Shown here: one piece after another, positions 19,900 through 30,919 of the stretch
How the letters are laid out: the number at the start of each line of letters is the position of its first letter
How positions within the stretch are numbered: the stretch's first letter is position 1
Source of the DNA: Amoebophilaceae bacterium
GTDB taxonomy: Bacteria; Bacteroidota; Bacteroidia; Cytophagales; Amoebophilaceae
Direction of reading: 5' to 3'
Length of the DNA: 32,204 bases
NCBI GenBank assembly: GCA_025455725.1
Contig: JALOLY010000003.1
Span: 1-32,204 of the forward strand
The notes under the pieces: model-generated
Databases searched by the model: none
What the model was told of the DNA's origin: nothing
What the model saw: the letters and a program-made list of their open reading frames with translations, nothing else
Position numbers and translations under genes: made by a program

Positions 19900-20877
19900 A
19901 TGGCACGTATTCTTACCGGAATCCAAAGCACGGGAAGCCCTCACCTAGGAAATTTGCTTGGCGCTATGCTCCCTGCAATTGACCTGGCTAAGGACCCTAC
20001 CCACGAAGCCCTGTTTTTTGTTGCTGACCTACACACACTCACTTCAGTCAAAGACTCAGTTCAAAGGCAAACATACGCCTATGCCACCGCCGCTGCTTGG
20101 CTGGCTTGTGGGCTAGACATAGAGAAAGTCATTTTTTATCGACAATCTCAAATACCTGCCGTGTGCGAACTAACCTGGTACCTCAACTGTTTTGCGCCCT
20201 ATCCCATGCTGGCCAACGCCCACGCTTTCAAGGACAAAGCAGCACACCTAGCTAATGTCAGTGCGGGACTATTTACCTATCCTATACTCATGGCAGCAGA
20301 CATTTTGCTTTATGAAGCCCTCTTCGTACCTATAGGACAAGACCAACTACAGCATTTAGAGATTACTAGAGACCTTGCCGCTAATTTTAACCACCAATAC
20401 GGGGAAACATTCGTGCTTCCACAAGCAAAAATTAGTACCAACGTGCGCACCATTCCAGGCACTGACGGGCGAAAAATGAGCAAATCGTACCACAACACCA
20501 TCAACCCTTTTTTGCCAGAAAAAGAGCTCAAAAAAACCATCATGGCCATCAAAACCGATAGTACTCCGCTAGACCAACCCAAAAACCCAGACCAGTGCAC
20601 CGTCTTCCGTTTGTACAGCATGCTGGCTGACAAAGTACAGACCGATGACCTGCGCAAAAAGTACTTGGTAGGTGGCTACGGGTATGGGCAAGCTAAAAAA
20701 GAACTGCTAGGGCTCATCATCGAGCTTTTTGCCACAAAACGGCAGTGCTTCCAAACCTACATGCAAGACGTATCAAGCATCGAACGACAGTTGGCTGTAG
20801 GAGAAACTAAAGCAAGGAATCTGGCCACCGAAATGCTGAGAAAAGTGCGTGCTAAGCTGGGCTACGCACTAATCTAG
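19900..20877 (+). CDS. trpS: Tryptophanyl-tRNA synthetase
   Basis: GIQSTGSPHLGNLLGAM (HIGH-like), FVADLHTLTS, LLYEALFVPIGQDQLQHLEITRDLAANFN, GRKMSKSYHNTI (KMSKS). Confidence 0.96.
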   Translation: MARILTGIQSTGSPHLGNLLGAMLPAIDLAKDPTHEALFFVADLHTLTSVKDSVQRQTYAYATAAAWLACGLDIEKVIFYRQSQIPAVCELTWYLNCFAPYPMLANAHAFKDKAAHLANVSAGLFTYPILMAADILLYEALFVPIGQDQLQHLEITRDLAANFNHQYGETFVLPQAKISTNVRTIPGTDGRKMSKSYHNTINPFLPEKELKKTIMAIKTDSTPLDQPKNPDQCTVFRLYSMLADKVQTDDLRKKYLVGGYGYGQAKKELLGLIIELFATKRQCFQTYMQDVSSIERQLAVGETKARNLATEMLRKVRAKLGYALI

Positions 20878-20928
20878 ATGGGCAAGCGGTGCAGATAATC
20901 TAACGCCAAGTGTATACATAATCATCGC

Positions 20929-21948
20929 ATGTCAATACAAGAAAATGTCTCACTCAAGCATCTCAATACGCTGGGTATTGATGCTCAGGCGCGCTATTAC
21001 GCACACATCGATCATGCACAACACCTACGTGATCTTCTACAGCACAAAAAGCTACAGTCCCTACCCCGATTGATCTTAGGAGGAGGCAGTAACGTACTAT
21101 TCCTAAACGACTTCAAGGGCACCGTGATGCACATGACTGTTGGCGGAATCGCTACCATCAGAGAAGATCCAGCACATGTCTGGGTGAAAGCAGGTGCAGG
21201 TGTCAACTGGCATACACTGGTACGCTACTGTGTAGAAAAGGGCTATTCAGGCATTGAAAACCTATCACTGATTCCAGGAACCGTAGGCGCAGCACCGATA
21301 CAAAACATTGGAGCTTACGGCGTAACACTCAGCGACACATTCGAGTCATTAGAAGCCATGGAAGTCGACTCAGGATCAGTGCGCACCTTCACCACACAGG
21401 ATTGTGCTTTTGGCTATCGAGACAGTGTGTTCAAGAATGCATGCAAAGAGCCATATGTCATCCTGAATGTCACCCTAAAATTACAAAAGCAGCCTACTTT
21501 TCGGACTACTTATGGTGAACTTCAAGAAACCCTAGAGGCTATGGGCATACAAAAACTATCTATCAAAGCCATCAGCGATGCGGTCATCCACATTCGTCAA
21601 AACAAACTACCTGACCCAGCCATCTTGGGCAACGCAGGTAGCTTTTTTAAAAACCCCGTTATCCTACAAGAGCAGTTTAAGAAACTCAGAGATACATATC
21701 CCAACATACCTGGCTATATACAATCTGAAAATCAGGTCAAAATACCATCCGCCTGGCTTATTGAGCAGTGTGGATGGAAAGGGAAAAGAAGAGGAGACGT
21801 GGGGGTACACACGCAACACGCATTGATATTGGTCAATTATGCCAACGGAACAGGCCAAGAGATCTATCAGCTTGCTCAGGATATCCAGCAATCAGTAAAA
21901 GATACATTCAACATCGAGATAGTGCCTGAGGTACAGCTTGTTAGCTAA
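20929..21948 (+). CDS. murB: UDP-N-acetylenolpyruvoylglucosamine reductase
   Basis: NTLGIDAQARY, LILGGGSNVLFL, GAGVNWHTLVRYCVEKGYSGIENLSLIPGTVGAAPIQNIGAYG, FGYRDSVFK, GNAGSFFKNP. Confidence 0.95.
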   Translation: MSIQENVSLKHLNTLGIDAQARYYAHIDHAQHLRDLLQHKKLQSLPRLILGGGSNVLFLNDFKGTVMHMTVGGIATIREDPAHVWVKAGAGVNWHTLVRYCVEKGYSGIENLSLIPGTVGAAPIQNIGAYGVTLSDTFESLEAMEVDSGSVRTFTTQDCAFGYRDSVFKNACKEPYVILNVTLKLQKQPTFRTTYGELQETLEAMGIQKLSIKAISDAVIHIRQNKLPDPAILGNAGSFFKNPVILQEQFKKLRDTYPNIPGYIQSENQVKIPSAWLIEQCGWKGKRRGDVGVHTQHALILVNYANGTGQEIYQLAQDIQQSVKDTFNIEIVPEVQLVS

Positions 21949-22235
21949 TACTGATACAGGACAAGATACCTACATAGGAATGGTACCTCACCCGTAGTGC
22001 CTATTTTTAGTGCCCAAAAGGTGGCGCAACACATCTCCTTAAATAAAAAAGACAAGACAAACCCCAGCTTTGAAACAAGCGAGGGTGGCATGGTGAAGAG
22101 AAAGTCACAAAGTTTGTCGCCGCTGTAGTCAGGGCAAAACGTACGAGTCTGGAGAGCTTTTGGCATGACAGCGCAGCCGCCAAAAGCCCCAGCCGAAGAG
22201 TGGTCTCCTGTATAGTACAAAGTATGATACCCCAA

Positions 22236-22721
22236 TTATTGTCTATAGACGTTTACAGCCACTCCGAACTCTTGGAGAAAATCCACCCCCTCTTCCTGCT
22301 GAATGCCTTTGTAAGCAGCATACGAGTCTACATAAACGACTGTCTTGATTCCGGCACTGAAGATCATACGTGCACAAGCCAAACAAGGCGCTAAGGTCAC
22401 ATACAGTGCAGCTCCTTCTATAGAAGCATGATTTTTTACCGCATATAAAATAGCATTTTGCTCGGCATGCAACGCCAGAAAACAACTACCTCTGGCATCT
22501 CTGGAGCATCCCACTCCAGGCCACTTCTCATCGCAATTGTGAGTACCTGCTGGGGGACCATTGTAACCAATAGAAATAATGCGGGTATCTTTGGTTAGGA
22601 CGGCACCTACTTGCTTTTTGACACAGTGTGATCTTTTAGCTAGATTCATTGCCAGCGCCACGAAGATATCATCAAATTCAGGTCTTTTCATGCTAAACAA
22701 ATCTTTGTAGTCCCGTTGCAA
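22236..22721 (-). CDS. dCMP/cytidine deaminase (ComEB-like)
   Basis: VGAVLTKDTRIISIGYNGPPAGTHNCDE, LHAEQNAILYAVKN (HAE), LYVTLAPCLACARMIFSAGIKTVVYVDSY (PCxxC). Confidence 0.93.
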   Translation of the reverse strand: MQRDYKDLFSMKRPEFDDIFVALAMNLAKRSHCVKKQVGAVLTKDTRIISIGYNGPPAGTHNCDEKWPGVGCSRDARGSCFLALHAEQNAILYAVKNHASIEGAALYVTLAPCLACARMIFSAGIKTVVYVDSYAAYKGIQQEEGVDFLQEFGVAVNVYRQ

Positions 22722-22841
22722 CCATACACTGTAGCTTCAAGACAAGAGAGTAACCTCTCAGGCACTTCGAGCGTGTGTGAACCCTATGGGTAGTTCTCTC
22801 GGCCGTTTCGCAATAACAAGCCTACAAAATAAAAAACCAAG

Positions 22842-24443
22842 ATGATTGTCATCAACGACTTGACCTATCAACTAGGTTCCAAGACACTCTACGAACACGC
22901 CTCGTTACACATTAAGCCCAAAGATAAGATCGGCTTAGTGGGCATGAATGGCACAGGGAAGTCGACCCTACTCAGAATTATTGCCGGTGAACTCACTCCT
23001 GACCAGGGTACCATCAGCCAACGTAAGGACTGTACCATCGGCTTTCTCAACCAAGACCTGCTGTCTTACCAAACTATCGACAGCATTCGTAGCGTAGCTA
23101 TGATGGCTTTTGACGACGCCATAACCGTCCAGAAAAAGATAGAGTTGGTCCTCCACCAACTGGAAACCCACTACCAAGATTCCCTGGTAGATCAATTGGC
23201 AGTACTCCAGGAAAAGTTTGAGCAACTGGGAGGTTATGAAATACAAGCTAAAACGGAGGCCGTGTTAGAAGGCATGGGCTTCAGTACCCAAGACTTAGAT
23301 AGGCCCTTGAATGAATTTTCGGGTGGGTGGCGCATGCGTGTGATGCTGGCCAAGCTATTGCTCCAAAAACCTTCGCTGCTATTGCTAGATGAACCGACCA
23401 ACCACCTAGACATCACTTCTATTCAGTGGGTAGAAAACTATCTAAAAAGCCATACGAGCGCTTTTATCGTTGTTTCGCACGACCGCAGCTTTCTAGACCA
23501 AGTAGCTACCAAGACGGTAGAAGTCGCCCAACAACAGCTACACGTATACATGGGCAACTATACCTTTTATGAACAGGAGAAGGACACGCGAGCAGCGTTG
23601 CAACAAAATGCTTACACCAATCAGCAGAAAAAGATCAAGCAGACGGAGGACTTTATAGAACGCTTTCGTTCTAAAGCCAGTAAAGCAAAGCAAGTGCAAT
23701 CTCGTATCAAATCCCTGGATCGAATAGACAAAGTAGCCCCATTAGCAACTAAGGCTTCCTCCATCAAGTTTAAGCTGAGTGTCCAGCAACAGCCTGGTAG
23801 ATTGGTAGCCTCGCTAGAACACGTAGCAAAGTCCTTTGGTCTAGTAGCCATTTTGAAAGACGCACATGCCAAGATAGAACGGGGAGATAAAATCGCGCTT
23901 ATTGGTGCCAACGGCAAGGGAAAATCTACGCTACTACGAATTATCGCCGGCGTAGAAGCCACAAACGCAGGGGAGAGTATCCTGGGTCACAACGTCAACG
24001 TGGCTTTTTATGCCCAGCATCAGCTAGAAGCTCTCAACCTAGACCACACCATATTGGCAGCATTGAAACACACAGGTGCAGCAAGGACAGAAACCGAGCT
24101 TAGAAGCATTGCAGGCATGTTTCTATTTACCAAAGATGATGTTTTTAAGAAAATTGGCGTACTCTCTGGCGGTGAGAAATCGAGGGTGGCGCTCGCTAAG
24201 GTCTTGCTCTCAGAAGCCAACTTTTTGCTACTAGACGAGCCCACCAACCACCTAGATATGGTCTCCATCAACATCCTAGCGCAAACCTTGCAGCAGTACA
24301 CCGGCACCTACTTACTGGTCTCTCACGATCGACACTTTGTGTCCCAAGTAGCCACCAAGATTTGGTATATCGAAGACACGCAAATCAAAGAATATCCTGG
24401 TACCTACGATGAGTATACCTACTGGCGACAACAAAGTGCTTGA
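22842..24443 (+). CDS. ABC-F family ATPase
   Basis: Two ABC domains: GMNGTGKSTLLRIIAGE, EFSGGWRMRVMLAKLLL, LLLLDEPTNHLD; GANGKGKSTLLRIIAGV, LSGGEKSRVALAKVLL, LLLDEPTNHLDM; ABC-F linker in between. Confidence 0.95.
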   Translation: MIVINDLTYQLGSKTLYEHASLHIKPKDKIGLVGMNGTGKSTLLRIIAGELTPDQGTISQRKDCTIGFLNQDLLSYQTIDSIRSVAMMAFDDAITVQKKIELVLHQLETHYQDSLVDQLAVLQEKFEQLGGYEIQAKTEAVLEGMGFSTQDLDRPLNEFSGGWRMRVMLAKLLLQKPSLLLLDEPTNHLDITSIQWVENYLKSHTSAFIVVSHDRSFLDQVATKTVEVAQQQLHVYMGNYTFYEQEKDTRAALQQNAYTNQQKKIKQTEDFIERFRSKASKAKQVQSRIKSLDRIDKVAPLATKASSIKFKLSVQQQPGRLVASLEHVAKSFGLVAILKDAHAKIERGDKIALIGANGKGKSTLLRIIAGVEATNAGESILGHNVNVAFYAQHQLEALNLDHTILAALKHTGAARTETELRSIAGMFLFTKDDVFKKIGVLSGGEKSRVALAKVLLSEANFLLLDEPTNHLDMVSINILAQTLQQYTGTYLLVSHDRHFVSQVATKIWYIEDTQIKEYPGTYDEYTYWRQQSA

Positions 24444-24916
24444 CTCCATCACAGGGCACGTACTACCACGGGCCACTAGCCATACTTTTTCTGGTAGGTG
24501 GCGTAAGATTTAGCTGCGGAGTACGATAGATATGATACTTGTGACTTCAAATCAGCCCCCGAGGCTGCAAACCGTGTGCAAGTGCCGTTACACCCAGTGA
24601 TGGCATCCGTTGCTACCAATCATAGTCACACACAGATGGCATGTCTAGCATGGGACGCCCTGAGCACGAAACTAAGCGACTCACGGATACATTGATAGAC
24701 CAAAATTATTGCAACAATCTCAAGAGGTGTGTTAATAGCCCGACGAGCTCTCTGAGAATGCTTATAAGGGCGGAGCGCCCTCAGGTAGAGCATGGCTACG
24801 TACTGCGCGTGTACTCAGACATACGCCACGTTGAACTCAAAAGCCGAGACATGACAAAACGCACAGAGGACATCATTGAGGCTGCTCTATGTGTTACCTG
24901 CGATGAAATGGTATCA

Positions 24917-26542
24917 CTACCATGTATACATCAGTCCTGCCATAAAGTGAAAGCCACGAGAGGGATAATACAAGTACCGCTCATTACTTCTAGCCAGAAG
25001 GTTCTGGCAGTTGAAGACGACCACAAAACGTGTACCTAGCCAGTAGTCGAGGCCTACACGAACATCAACCACATCTGTCAAGGCTACAGGCACTCTTGCG
25101 GTCACGTCCCATGCCTCTATTCCACCTAGCCAACACATAGAGCCTCTCAAACCAACCTTGTCGTACAAACGATAGGTACTGAGTAGTTCTATCTGATAAC
25201 GAGGTCTGTGCCAAGGCTTGGGCAACTTTTGCAGCGCATAATAGAAATAGTCGCCTCTCAACCGGGTGGTCAAGGTTTCAGCCAAGTTGGTGTGTGTCAA
25301 CTCGCAAAATGTATTGAACAGCGTAACTGCTGGATCATACCTAATATCGAATCGGCCGGGATCTTGGTCACTATTGACCAAGCAGTAAAAGTTTTGGTAC
25401 GTACCTACAGAAAGACCAGCGTGCCAATCTACTTGCCCCACAATGTCGCCTCTACCCCCCCCATAAAATATAAAGCGTTGGTTGGTGTGGCGTAGATCTG
25501 CTTCAGGAGCTAACAAGGGGTTGTCTCGAAGAAAACTTTGCAAGAAATTTTGCTGTACGTCACCACTGATGCCACAATACGGCTGCAACCACTTTCGAAA
25601 GGCATACTTGACTTCCAACACTGGGTATGCATTCAAGGAATTTACTATGTGGGATACGTCATTTTGATAGACCAGGTTGCATCCCGCTTGCACATCAAAC
25701 TCATTGATAGTAAAGTCTAGTACAGGATTGAAGCGTCCTAGATTGCGATGGACCACTTTTTTATCACGGTATTGGGTGCAGTAAAGGTCAATAAAAACCT
25801 TGAGCGTCCATGCATCATTGAGAACATAGTGGCTACTCCCATGGCATTCCCACTGATTTTCACGGGCCTGATGAACACCATAGCAACCATGAAATAGAGC
25901 ATCGATCCGGAAGTCGAACGTGCTATGAACGTAGTTAGCTAACGTCTTACGTACTGAGAATTGATGTAAAACTTGTGATGGTGACGCTGCTACTGTACTA
26001 TTTTTAGCATTATATAACGGATACTTATCCCCACTATACGCTATTTCTCCTTCCAGACGTAGTGTTTCGAGAAACCATTTTCCGTGTAGCCGGATCAGGT
26101 TATGGGTTTCTTCAAAAAAGGCATCTTTCCCATTAGACAAGTGTCTCATTTGGAGGCCATAGGCATATTTCGCATGATCCTTGTTAGCCAAAACCGCCTC
26201 CAAAAACGGCGCACGAAAATTACCGTAGCCACTTTGTAAACAATTTCCATAGAGTCTAGTGACCGTATCTCGCTTGGTGCGTAAGATTCTGGTCTTGCAC
26301 GGCAGTATATCAAATTCAGGGCATAAGTCTGGTAAGACATACTCCAAAGACTTGATAGAATCGTCCATAAAAGGTGCCGTGGGGGCACGCTCAAACAAAC
26401 GGGAAGCTTCGGGTAGCAGATGTTTGTACTCTTTCTCGATAATAAACTCAGCATCCTTGAATGCGCCCTGCGGAGTGAGCCGCTGCCCCAGCACACTGTA
26501 AGAAACACTGAAACATGCCAATGCCAAAAAAACCTGCCTCAT
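24917..26542 (-). CDS. Putative outer-membrane beta-barrel protein (TonB-dependent-receptor-like barrel, no clear plug)
   Basis: Signal peptide MRQVFLALACFSVSYSVLGQ; alternating amphipathic strands; terminal YLYYPSRGFHFMAGLMYTW typical of a barrel C-terminus. Confidence 0.62.
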   Translation of the reverse strand: MRQVFLALACFSVSYSVLGQRLTPQGAFKDAEFIIEKEYKHLLPEASRLFERAPTAPFMDDSIKSLEYVLPDLCPEFDILPCKTRILRTKRDTVTRLYGNCLQSGYGNFRAPFLEAVLANKDHAKYAYGLQMRHLSNGKDAFFEETHNLIRLHGKWFLETLRLEGEIAYSGDKYPLYNAKNSTVAASPSQVLHQFSVRKTLANYVHSTFDFRIDALFHGCYGVHQARENQWECHGSSHYVLNDAWTLKVFIDLYCTQYRDKKVVHRNLGRFNPVLDFTINEFDVQAGCNLVYQNDVSHIVNSLNAYPVLEVKYAFRKWLQPYCGISGDVQQNFLQSFLRDNPLLAPEADLRHTNQRFIFYGGGRGDIVGQVDWHAGLSVGTYQNFYCLVNSDQDPGRFDIRYDPAVTLFNTFCELTHTNLAETLTTRLRGDYFYYALQKLPKPWHRPRYQIELLSTYRLYDKVGLRGSMCWLGGIEAWDVTARVPVALTDVVDVRVGLDYWLGTRFVVVFNCQNLLARSNERYLYYPSRGFHFMAGLMYTW

Positions 26543-27262
26543 CGTTGTCTGTTATTGCTTATGGGCACAGCGCCGCATAAGCAGGGAGACAAAAGTAGCT
26601 TTTTCTCTTTGCTTCTTCTTTATGCAAAGGTCACCAGAGAGATTTGCTCGCGATAAGACAACCAGGAGATAAGAACATGCAAAGAACTATAACCGAATAA
26701 CCCAAGACTAGACGCACATCCTCTTTAGGTCAGTGAGGACCCCAATAGAGTAATATCCTACTGCTCACCCCCCAGATTACCGAGATACAACACCCCCCAA
26801 ATCATACCCGAAGACCCCGGGCACAGTAAGTAACAATAGCCCCGAGTACCATTTGACCAAGTGTACAAGGCCCAAAAAAAGCAATGATGCTCATCACAGT
26901 CCTTGACATAGCAAATAAAAACTAGTGCAGAGAAAGCGCTTGAGAACAAGAAAATAGCTGCAAAAGACGAGGCCTGTTAGCAAACTACTCGCAGAATAGA
27001 AAGAACGGCCATAGCTCGAAAAAAGAGCGGCTGTTGGGGTGTATGAACAGAGTCTGAGCGAGGAGAACCTCATAAAGCAATCAACAAAAGTCTGATCCCA
27101 CAACCTTCAATATTTTAAGCGAAGATACCCCAGTGCCCGACAAACTCATGAACACATTCCCGACGCTAAATTGGATACAGTTGCGCGGCGAGAAACGAAG
27201 TATTATCGTTTTTTGCTAAAAATCCAGCGAGCTAGATCCTGATAAAATCGTGGCAGCGCTGT

Positions 27263-30200
27263 TCAATCCTCTGGTATCTTGGACTCATGCCCTCCCTCGG
27301 TCGGCACCGCATCAGCTCCAGATAACTCGACCGGAGGGGCTGTCTTTTGTGCCAATAGCGCCAACTTTTCCCGGGCACTGGCTACGATAGACTCTTCTGC
27401 AGCATGGTCGATAATAGACTGAAGCGTAATCTTGGCCTGAAAGACTTCTCCTGAGGATGTGTAATTCTCTGCAATGAGCAAAAAGCCTTTATTTACCCAT
27501 TCCTTGTAAGAAGGAAACTGCTTATTAAGCTCAAAAAGTGCTTCGAGTGATTGTTGATATTTTTGGGCCTCGTAGTGCAACAGTCCCAGTAGGTATTGTG
27601 CCTCGGCTGCATGATGATTGCGATAGCTCTTCACAACCTTCGTGAAGCAGGCCTGAGCTTCCTGATACTTGCCTTGTTGCATCGCTGCTTTTCCCATAAA
27701 AAGCCTCGCTTCACTGGTAGCATCGACAGTTAGGTTACCTTTTTTTATAATAAGCAAAGCGCATTCTTGTACTGCTTTATAACGTTGTAGTGCATAGCTC
27801 GCTTTCATAATACCCGCTAAGGCATGATAGACTTCCTTTTGGTTCTTGGCACAGTCCTGCAACTGCTGATAATACGTGAGAGCTTGTGAAAAATTTTCCT
27901 GCTTGTATGCCAGCGCACCGATTCGTAACAGAACTTTATTATGAAACGGTGTGTGAGGCACCTTTAGTACAGCTTGATAGTGAGACAAGGCGTTGGGCAC
28001 ATCATTTCTTCGGTAATAGGCTTCTGCCACCAAAAAACTTGCTTCTGACACTACTCTACTTTGAGGATAACGTGCCATAAAACCTTGTAACTGTTCTATA
28101 GCAGCCGCATAACGTTGGTCGTAGAACAAGGCCTTGGCAGTGTCAAACGTCACCTTTTCTAGGGCATTAGGATCAGTAGCTTGGTATTGGATTAAGTATC
28201 GAGACAACTTGTCTTGCTTGCCTTCGAGTGTATAAATCTTAGACAATTCCAAAAGAGCACTCTGTGCGTTGGGGTGCTCGGGATATACGTCCAATAACAA
28301 TTCACAGTCCTGTGTAGCCTGGGTGTACTGAGAAAGATTCACATAGGCAAGGGCTCGATTAAGAAGTGCATCGGGCAATAGCGTGCTATGGGGTCGTGTC
28401 TGAATCAACTTGGTAAACTTCTCAATAGCCTGTAGATAGTCGTTCTGTACAAAGTCAATTTGGGCTATTGCAAAAAGTGCTTTTTCATAATACACCGTGT
28501 GAGTATGGCCATTGAGAATAGACTGAAAACTAGCCTGAGCAGCAGTCACGTCGTTCAAAATGCCAAAAATCAAGCCCTTCTGATAGTGTACGTGTGCGGG
28601 ATAATATTGGAGTACTTGGTCATAGCCTTGAAGCGCTCGCTGGTAATCTTTAGTAGCGTAGTAACAATCGGCCAATCGGACCAGTACGTCTTGTTTCCAT
28701 ACAGTAGCTGTCGCGCCCTGATTTTGCGCCAGATATTGTACAAACTGAGATAGGGCTTGTGAATAATTTGCCGTGTTAAAATAAGCATACCCCAGCCCAT
28801 AGAGCGCTTGTCGGTACAGGGGGGCTATCTGGGCGGTGCTGGGCAAAACCTGCTGATAAACAGCGATTGCTTGCTCATACTGCTGTAGGGCTGAAAGACA
28901 CTCCCCCAACCAGACGTGCGATTGTATAGCTAGGGACTGATCAAAAGGATAGAGCAAGGATTTTTGAAACAGGCCAATAGCTTGGGTATAGGCTGCATCA
29001 TTAAAATATGCTCCACCCTTACAAAAAGTAACTTTCTGGTACAACTCGAGCATGCACTGAGGCTTCGTTGCGAGCCCCTCTATGTGGCTAATGGCCAGGT
29101 CGTAGTCCTTGGAACGAAAGTATGCCTCACCCAATAGGGCGTTTGCTTCAGGGAGATGTTTACTAGCTACGTAGGCTCGTCTAAACTCTTGCAGCGTTTC
29201 GATCGTGGCGGAAAAGTAGCCTAACTCATAGCTTACCTTGGCGTGATTAAATGCAGCTTCTTCCTGTATATCAGCAAAAAAATCGGCTTTTTTCGCTTTT
29301 TCGAAAGCTGACAGGGCGACTGTCTTTTGATTTTCCTTCAGACAGATTAACCCCGTATAATAACTCGCCAACTGGCCAATGGCATCCTCTCGCAGTGCTA
29401 ACGCTTTAAAGTAGTGTAGTGCTTTGTAAGCTTCAGATGCCCTGTAAAAAGCATATCCAGTCCGGTACAACACCTCACTAGGCACTACAAAATCTTTGAG
29501 TGCTATATGTTCCTCATAGTGTTGGGCTGCTGCTGCGTAGTCACCTGTGAAGAAATAAGCTTCGGCCGTCAACAATGCTATCTCATCTTCACTGCTTAGG
29601 ACCACTTCAACGCTCCTGACCTCGTGAATGTAATGAAGTAATTCCTGAAAGCGCTGCTGCTTATAATACACTTGCAGCACTAGATAAGGAACTACGGACT
29701 GATAAGCTGTATTTTTACTGGCTCGCATGAGGTCATCCAACGCTGTCGCATAGTCCCCTTGCTTAAACGCAATGTAGCCAGCATAGTAATTAGCCGCATG
29801 ATAATAGGGATTCTCGTGGGTCTTGATATCACTGAAATAAACTAGCGCCTTATCAAAGTCTTTCGTATTCAAGTGCGCATAAGCCAAGCGGTACTGAAGC
29901 GCATACCGCACAGACTCACCCAAAACATCCTGATCGACCTGCAAATAATACGTAATACTCCTAGGGAAATCCTGGTTAGTGAAGTAGAGGTTGCCCAACT
30001 GGTAATAAGCTAGCGCTGCTCTTCGGTGTTGAGGGTAGGCTCTAATAAGTTGGTGAAGCCGCTCTTCACCATCGGGCCTTCCCAGTTGGATGGAGCACAG
30101 GGCTGCATAGTATTGTGCCTCTATAGCATTGAGGACGTGGCTATTCGTACGAGTATATGCCTCTAAGTGATACTGAGCACTTTCATACTGCCCTTTGTGA

Positions 30201-30337
30201 AAAAGTGACAGGCCTCGGGCAAACAAGCATGTTGGTCGGGGAGAGAGTGGCTGCGCATAACTGGACGAAAAACAGCCGGAAAATAGCACTACACCAAGCA
30301 ATAAATCATGTAACCAACGAGATCGAATAATAAACAT
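27263..30337 (-). CDS. Large TPR-repeat protein with signal peptide
   Basis: Many TPR-like units (e.g. AALAYYQLGNLYFTNQDFPRSITYYLQV, ALYGLGYAYFNTANYSQALSQFVQYL, KALFAIAQIDFVQNDYLQAIEKFTKLI); hydrophobic N-terminus LLLGVVLFSGCFSSSYAQ. Confidence 0.93.
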   Translation of the reverse strand: MFIIRSRWLHDLLLGVVLFSGCFSSSYAQPLSPRPTCLFARGLSLFHKGQYESAQYHLEAYTRTNSHVLNAIEAQYYAALCSIQLGRPDGEERLHQLIRAYPQHRRAALAYYQLGNLYFTNQDFPRSITYYLQVDQDVLGESVRYALQYRLAYAHLNTKDFDKALVYFSDIKTHENPYYHAANYYAGYIAFKQGDYATALDDLMRASKNTAYQSVVPYLVLQVYYKQQRFQELLHYIHEVRSVEVVLSSEDEIALLTAEAYFFTGDYAAAAQHYEEHIALKDFVVPSEVLYRTGYAFYRASEAYKALHYFKALALREDAIGQLASYYTGLICLKENQKTVALSAFEKAKKADFFADIQEEAAFNHAKVSYELGYFSATIETLQEFRRAYVASKHLPEANALLGEAYFRSKDYDLAISHIEGLATKPQCMLELYQKVTFCKGGAYFNDAAYTQAIGLFQKSLLYPFDQSLAIQSHVWLGECLSALQQYEQAIAVYQQVLPSTAQIAPLYRQALYGLGYAYFNTANYSQALSQFVQYLAQNQGATATVWKQDVLVRLADCYYATKDYQRALQGYDQVLQYYPAHVHYQKGLIFGILNDVTAAQASFQSILNGHTHTVYYEKALFAIAQIDFVQNDYLQAIEKFTKLIQTRPHSTLLPDALLNRALAYVNLSQYTQATQDCELLLDVYPEHPNAQSALLELSKIYTLEGKQDKLSRYLIQYQATDPNALEKVTFDTAKALFYDQRYAAAIEQLQGFMARYPQSRVVSEASFLVAEAYYRRNDVPNALSHYQAVLKVPHTPFHNKVLLRIGALAYKQENFSQALTYYQQLQDCAKNQKEVYHALAGIMKASYALQRYKAVQECALLIIKKGNLTVDATSEARLFMGKAAMQQGKYQEAQACFTKVVKSYRNHHAAEAQYLLGLLHYEAQKYQQSLEALFELNKQFPSYKEWVNKGFLLIAENYTSSGEVFQAKITLQSIIDHAAEESIVASAREKLALLAQKTAPPVELSGADAVPTEGGHESKIPED

Positions 30338-30681
30338 TTCAAATATATGGATTACAGGACTCCGCCCATTAATTCACGGATATGATCGGTCTGTCGGTAA
30401 AAATACACCATAGGGACCGGTAATCCTTGGCTTGTCCAAAGAGCAGTTTACATCAAAACCCATGACATTGAAAGTGCTAAGTTGACGTGTGCCCAATAAC
30501 TTACATAGGCAACATGATCAAGGGAAGAAGGTTTTAGAAAACATAAGGTCAAAAAAGACGATATATCCACTCGCCGGGAGCATCTCTTTGCCCTACCGCA
30601 CAAAGGTGGTCATAAGCTCACAACGTGAAGCTATTTGTGTTTATACAAAATAATACACACATTACTGTGCCTTGGTCATGC

Positions 30682-30703
30682 AAGGTTGGCCATGGCTAAC
30701 CTT
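30682..30703. repeat. 22-bp near-perfect palindrome
   Basis: aaggttggccatggctaacctt; arms pair at 10 of 11 positions. Confidence 0.6.
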
Positions 30704-30724
30704 CCCGGGGCAGTTCGTTTGCAG

Positions 30725-30740
30725 GCCCCTGTTGAGGGGC
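30725..30740. repeat. Short GC-rich hairpin, 6-bp stem with 4-nt loop
   Basis: gcccct-gttg-aggggc. Confidence 0.55.
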
Positions 30741-30919
30741 TCAAGTGCCAGAATATCAAAGGTTCACGGATCTTGGTAGCGCGCACAACAACAGAACTTC
30801 GTGCCCAAGCCTCGTAGGGAGGTGCACTTTGCATCAAGCATTGCCTCCCTCACATACAATACAAGTGTTAGCGATCAACAAAGCAGTGTGATCCCCAACA
30901 CTGGTGACGCGAATGGGCT

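Noticed and set aside
21945-22235. ORF 21945..22235 (-), 96 aa, directly after the dCMP deaminase
   Set aside because: No recognisable motif; may be a remnant or a real small gene, not supportable from sequence alone.
24460-24916. ORF 24641..25039 (+) downstream of the ABC-F gene
   Set aside because: Partly antisense to the beta-barrel CDS and without motifs.
26700-27110. Hydrophobic frame-broken minus-strand stretch (e.g. TVMSIIAFFGPCTLGQMVLGAIVTYCAQG)
   Set aside because: Looks like a decayed membrane transporter but the frames are broken and the family cannot be assigned.
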